This document shows positions 5,309 through 7,387 of a stretch of 7,387 nt of DNA, piece after piece. The stretch comes from Clostridia bacterium (lineage in GTDB: Bacteria > Bacillota_A > Clostridia > Oscillospirales > Acutalibacteraceae). Position 1 is the first letter of the stretch, and every line of letters begins with the position of its first letter. Below the pieces are notes generated by a model, which did not search any database, was not told where the DNA came from, and was given only the letters and a program-made list of their open reading frames with translations. The stretch is from contig JAFYUD010000217.1 of assembly GCA_017549665.1 (NCBI GenBank), forward strand, positions 1 through 7,387, given 5' to 3'. A program made the position numbers and the translations under genes.

Positions 5309-6348
5309 TAATCTGATGACAGTATATTTTTTAAAGCATCAATTTCTTCATCTGTTGTTGCCCAGCTTGTGGCAAAACGGATAACTGTATGTTCATCATC
5401 GTATTTTTCCCAGAATGAGAAATTAACATATTCTCTTATTTTGTCGAGACGTTTATTCTCAACGATAACAAATTGCTGATTTGTAGGGGATTCCCACGCA
5501 AATTCAAATCCTGTTTCTTTAAGTACTGCTTTAAGTCTTTCAGCAGATCTTATAGCATTTTCTGAAATTTTAAAATAAAGATCATCTGTAAATAATGCAT
5601 CAAACTGAACACCGAGCAATCTGCCTTTTGACATCAGTGCGCCGTGTTGTTTTATAACTGCAGTGAAATTCTTGGGTAAAACAGACTTTTTGATGACGAT
5701 CGCCTCACCGCATAAAGCACCGACTTTTGTACCACCTATATAAAAGACATCACATAATTCTGCTATATCAGATAAAGTCACATCATTTTCTTTACTCATA
5801 AGACCGTAACCGAGTCTTGCGCCGTCTGCATAAAGATACATATTGAATCGTTTGCATATTGCAGAAATTTCTTCAAGCTCCGACTTTGAATAGAGTGTTC
5901 CGTTTTCGGTAGGAAATGATATGTAAACCATTCCCGGATAAACCATATGCTCATGATTTTCATCATTGTAGAAAGTTTCAGCATACCTGCATAACGCCTC
6001 AGAATTGATTTTACCGTCAGTATGAGGAATAGTAAGCACCTTATGACCGTGATACTCAATTGCACCTGCTTCATGTACGCTTACATGACCTGTGTCTGCA
6101 GCTATTACACCCTCACAGCTTTTTAACAAAGACGAAATAACTATCATATTTGTCTGTGTTCCTCCTGATATAAAGAACACATCTATATCTTCACGCTTGC
6201 ACGCTTGTTTAATTTTACTTTTTGCGCTTTCACAGTAACAATCACTTCCGTAGCCGGGAAGCTTATCATTATTGGTTTCAATTATTCTTTTCAGTACTTC
6301 AGAATGAGCACCGTTGTTATAATCACATTCAAAAGATAACTTATTCAT
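5308..6348 (-). CDS. Threonine aldolase-family PLP enzyme (low-specificity L-threonine aldolase type)
   Basis: The 346-residue product matches the fold-type I, beta-eliminating-lyase/threonine aldolase family in length and motif order. The N-terminal SGGTQTN (61-67) should hold the cofactor phosphate. H88 (DTGHVSVHEAGA) is the residue that stacks on the PLP ring, YADGARLGYG (173-182) supplies D175 for the pyridine nitrogen, and GGTKVGALCGEA (205-216) contains K208, the Schiff-base lysine. R324 (VIRFATSW) is placed to bind the substrate carboxylate. Enzymes of this family reversibly cleave L-threonine or L-allo-threonine to glycine and acetaldehyde, but some act on other beta-hydroxy amino acids. 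The ATG at 6348 has AGGAAGGTGA upstream at a good spacing; a GTG at 6357 would overlap that site and is rejected. The gene is convergent with the transporter operon and divergent from melA. Confidence 0.88.
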   Translation of the reverse strand: MNKLSFECDYNNGAHSEVLKRIIETNNDKLPGYGSDCYCESAKSKIKQACKREDIDVFFISGGTQTNMIVISSLLKSCEGVIAADTGHVSVHEAGAIEYHGHKVLTIPHTDGKINSEALCRYAETFYNDENHEHMVYPGMVYISFPTENGTLYSKSELEEISAICKRFNMYLYADGARLGYGLMSKENDVTLSDIAELCDVFYIGGTKVGALCGEAIVIKKSVLPKNFTAVIKQHGALMSKGRLLGVQFDALFTDDLYFKISENAIRSAERLKAVLKETGFEFAWESPTNQQFVIVENKRLDKIREYVNFSFWEKYDDEHTVIRFATSWATTDEEIDALKNILSSD

Positions 6349-6368
6349 TTTCTTCACCTTCCTGAATT

Positions 6369-6397
6369 ATTATGCATTTACAATTATAATTTGTCAA
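6369..6397 (-). promoter_or_regulatory. Consensus promoter of the aldolase gene with a very short leader
   Basis: On the minus strand a perfect TTGACA (6397-6392) and CATAAT (6374-6369) lie 17 bases apart. Transcription would start near 6362, only about 14 bases before the ATG, so the message would begin at or inside its ribosome binding site AGGAAGG (6363-6357). The spacer starts with the palindrome AATTATAATT (6391-6382), shared with the transporter promoter. Confidence 0.75.
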
Positions 6398-6457
6398 CAC
6401 TAATATTGATTTTACGGCATACAAAATTCATCATGTTTTTTTATATACAATGTCTAA

Positions 6458-6486
6458 TTGAAAAAAATATAGAATTAGAGTAAAAT
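6458..6486 (+). promoter_or_regulatory. Promoter of the GH4 glycosidase gene
   Basis: TTGAAA (6458-6463) and TAAAAT (6481-6486) lie 17 bases apart, each close to the sigma-A consensus. Start of transcription would fall near 6493, just before AAAGGAGG (6498-6505), so this leader is short as well. No operator-like dyad or catabolite-response element is apparent around it. Confidence 0.6.
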
Positions 6487-6513
6487 AAAGTAAACCAAAA
6501 GGAGGTTTTTGAT

Positions 6514-7387
6514 ATGAAAATTACATTTATGGGTGCAGGAAGTACCGTATTTGCAAGAAATGTTATCGGTGACTGCATGTGCTCTGAAGCTCTCAGAGAC
6601 AGCGTGTTTGCACTTTATGATATTGACGGTGAAAGACTCAAAGAGAGTCAGACAATTCTGGAAGCAATAAGAAGCAATAAAGGCGGCCACGGTAAAATAG
6701 AATGCTACCTTGGAGTTAAAAACCGCAAGGATGCACTCAGAGGAGCAGATTTTGTTATTAACGCAATCCAGGTCGGACTTTATGATCCTTGCACAATCAT
6801 CGACTTTGAAGTACCTAAGAAGTATGGTCTGAGACAGACTATCGGTGATACTCTCGGTATCGGTGGCATTATGCGTGCCTTAAGAACAATTCCCGTTATG
6901 GCTGATTTTGCTGCTGATATGGAAGAAGTATGCCCCGATGCATATTTCCTTAATTACACAAACCCCATGGCTATGCTTTCAGGCTATATGCAGAGATACA
7001 CAGGTGTTAAGACAGTAGGCCTCTGCCACAGTGTACAGACCTGCTCAGAAGACCTTTTTAAGCAGTTGGGTATGGAAGATAAGCTTGAGGGCAGAAAAGA
7101 GCTTATAGCAGGTATAAATCACTTGGCATGGCTTCTTGAAATCAAGGACAAAAACGGTGTTGATCTGTATCCTGAAATCAAGAGTAAGATTGATGAAAAG
7201 ATTGCCGATCCTGAATTTGGAAACAAAGTCAGACTTGAGTATATCAAGAATTTCGGATATTACTGTACAGAATCAAGTGAGCATAATGCAGAATATAACA
7301 TGTTCTATATCAAGAGTAAGTATCCTGAGCTTATTGAAAGATATAATATTCCTCTTGATGAGTATCCCAGAAGATCTATCAACCAGA
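6514..7387 (+). CDS. melA: GH4 alpha-galactosidase-like glycosidase, MelA type (partial, 3' end missing)
   Basis: The first 291 residues of a family usually about 430-450 long are present. GH4 enzymes hydrolyse glycosides through an NAD+- and Mn2+-dependent oxidation-elimination route in the cytoplasm. The Rossmann motif G7-A-G-S-T-V-F, the segment GDTLGIGGIMRALRTIP (111-127), NYTNPMAM (147-154), the metal-site pair C171-H-S and N202-H203, and GYYCTESSEHNAEY (248-261) are all in place. They match the MelA/LplD branch rather than the 6-phospho-glycosidase branch. From memory the match to E. coli MelA continues through LIERYNIPLDEYPRR, so a free alpha-galactoside is the likeliest substrate. A related alpha-galacturonidase or alpha-glucuronidase specificity is not excluded. 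The ATG has GGAGG (6501-6505) 8 bases upstream. No transporter lies next to it; the GPH symporter is about 2 kb away in another operon. Confidence 0.88.
   Translation, partial: MKITFMGAGSTVFARNVIGDCMCSEALRDSVFALYDIDGERLKESQTILEAIRSNKGGHGKIECYLGVKNRKDALRGADFVINAIQVGLYDPCTIIDFEVPKKYGLRQTIGDTLGIGGIMRALRTIPVMADFAADMEEVCPDAYFLNYTNPMAMLSGYMQRYTGVKTVGLCHSVQTCSEDLFKQLGMEDKLEGRKELIAGINHLAWLLEIKDKNGVDLYPEIKSKIDEKIADPEFGNKVRLEYIKNFGYYCTESSEHNAEYNMFYIKSKYPELIERYNIPLDEYPRRSINQ

Noticed and set aside
6391..6425. TTGTCA (6391-6396) as a plus-strand -35 box for melA
   Set aside because: No -10-like sequence occurs at 16-18 bases, and the nearest candidate (TACAAA at 6420) is 23 bases away. The TTGAAA/TAAAAT pair nearer the gene is much better.
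6475..6690. A 71-codon minus-strand open frame over the melA start and promoter
   Set aside because: It is antisense to the melA start, and no start signals or motifs support it.

Overview
The window looks like chromosomal DNA of a low-GC gut-type Firmicute, most likely a Clostridia member of the Ruminococcus/Oscillospiraceae kind. The basis is AT-rich intergenic DNA, strong GGAGG-type ribosome binding sites, sigma-A-like promoters with 17-bp spacers, U-tailed hairpin terminators, and the gene set (GPH-type sugar transporter, GH4 glycosidase, TnpV-like relics). Genus assignment is inference.

Left edge (1-331, minus strand): what looks like the scarred end of a mobile element. Position 45 starts a gene that runs off the left edge (MELKKHYADEQTGIS...), and 174-124 is a 16-codon remnant (MKNNKITYRRVGDYFI, then stop). 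Both resemble the start of TnpV-type transposon proteins. A startless open tail (331-164) overlaps the remnant. Positions 332-599 are AT-rich, with a 7-bp inverted repeat, two direct repeats 11 bp apart and a TATAAT box.

Centre (600-5300, plus strand): three separately promoted and terminated units. (a) A stand-alone condensation/alcohol-acetyltransferase-type acyltransferase, ending in a terminator at 1861. (b) An MBL-fold hydrolase with its own promoter and a hairpin just before its ribosome binding site, ending in a terminator at 2758. (c) A two-gene operon: a GPH-family (MelB-like) cation/sugar symporter followed 5 bases after its stop codon by an unrecognised membrane-anchored, tyrosine-rich protein, ending in a hairpin at 5269 that can serve both strands.

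Right part: a threonine-aldolase-family PLP enzyme on the minus strand (6348-5308), transcribed divergently from a GH4 alpha-galactosidase-like gene (melA type) that starts at 6514 and runs off the right edge. Both have recognisable promoters in the 165-base gap.

Taken together this is mostly ordinary small-operon metabolism. The points that stand out are the coupled transporter/unknown-protein pair, a 12-base word shared by the transporter and aldolase promoter spacers, apparent active-site departures in the MBL protein and the transporter, the hairpin and direct-repeat leader elements, and the TnpV-like scar. No CRISPR array, tRNA, rRNA or convincing riboswitch was seen.
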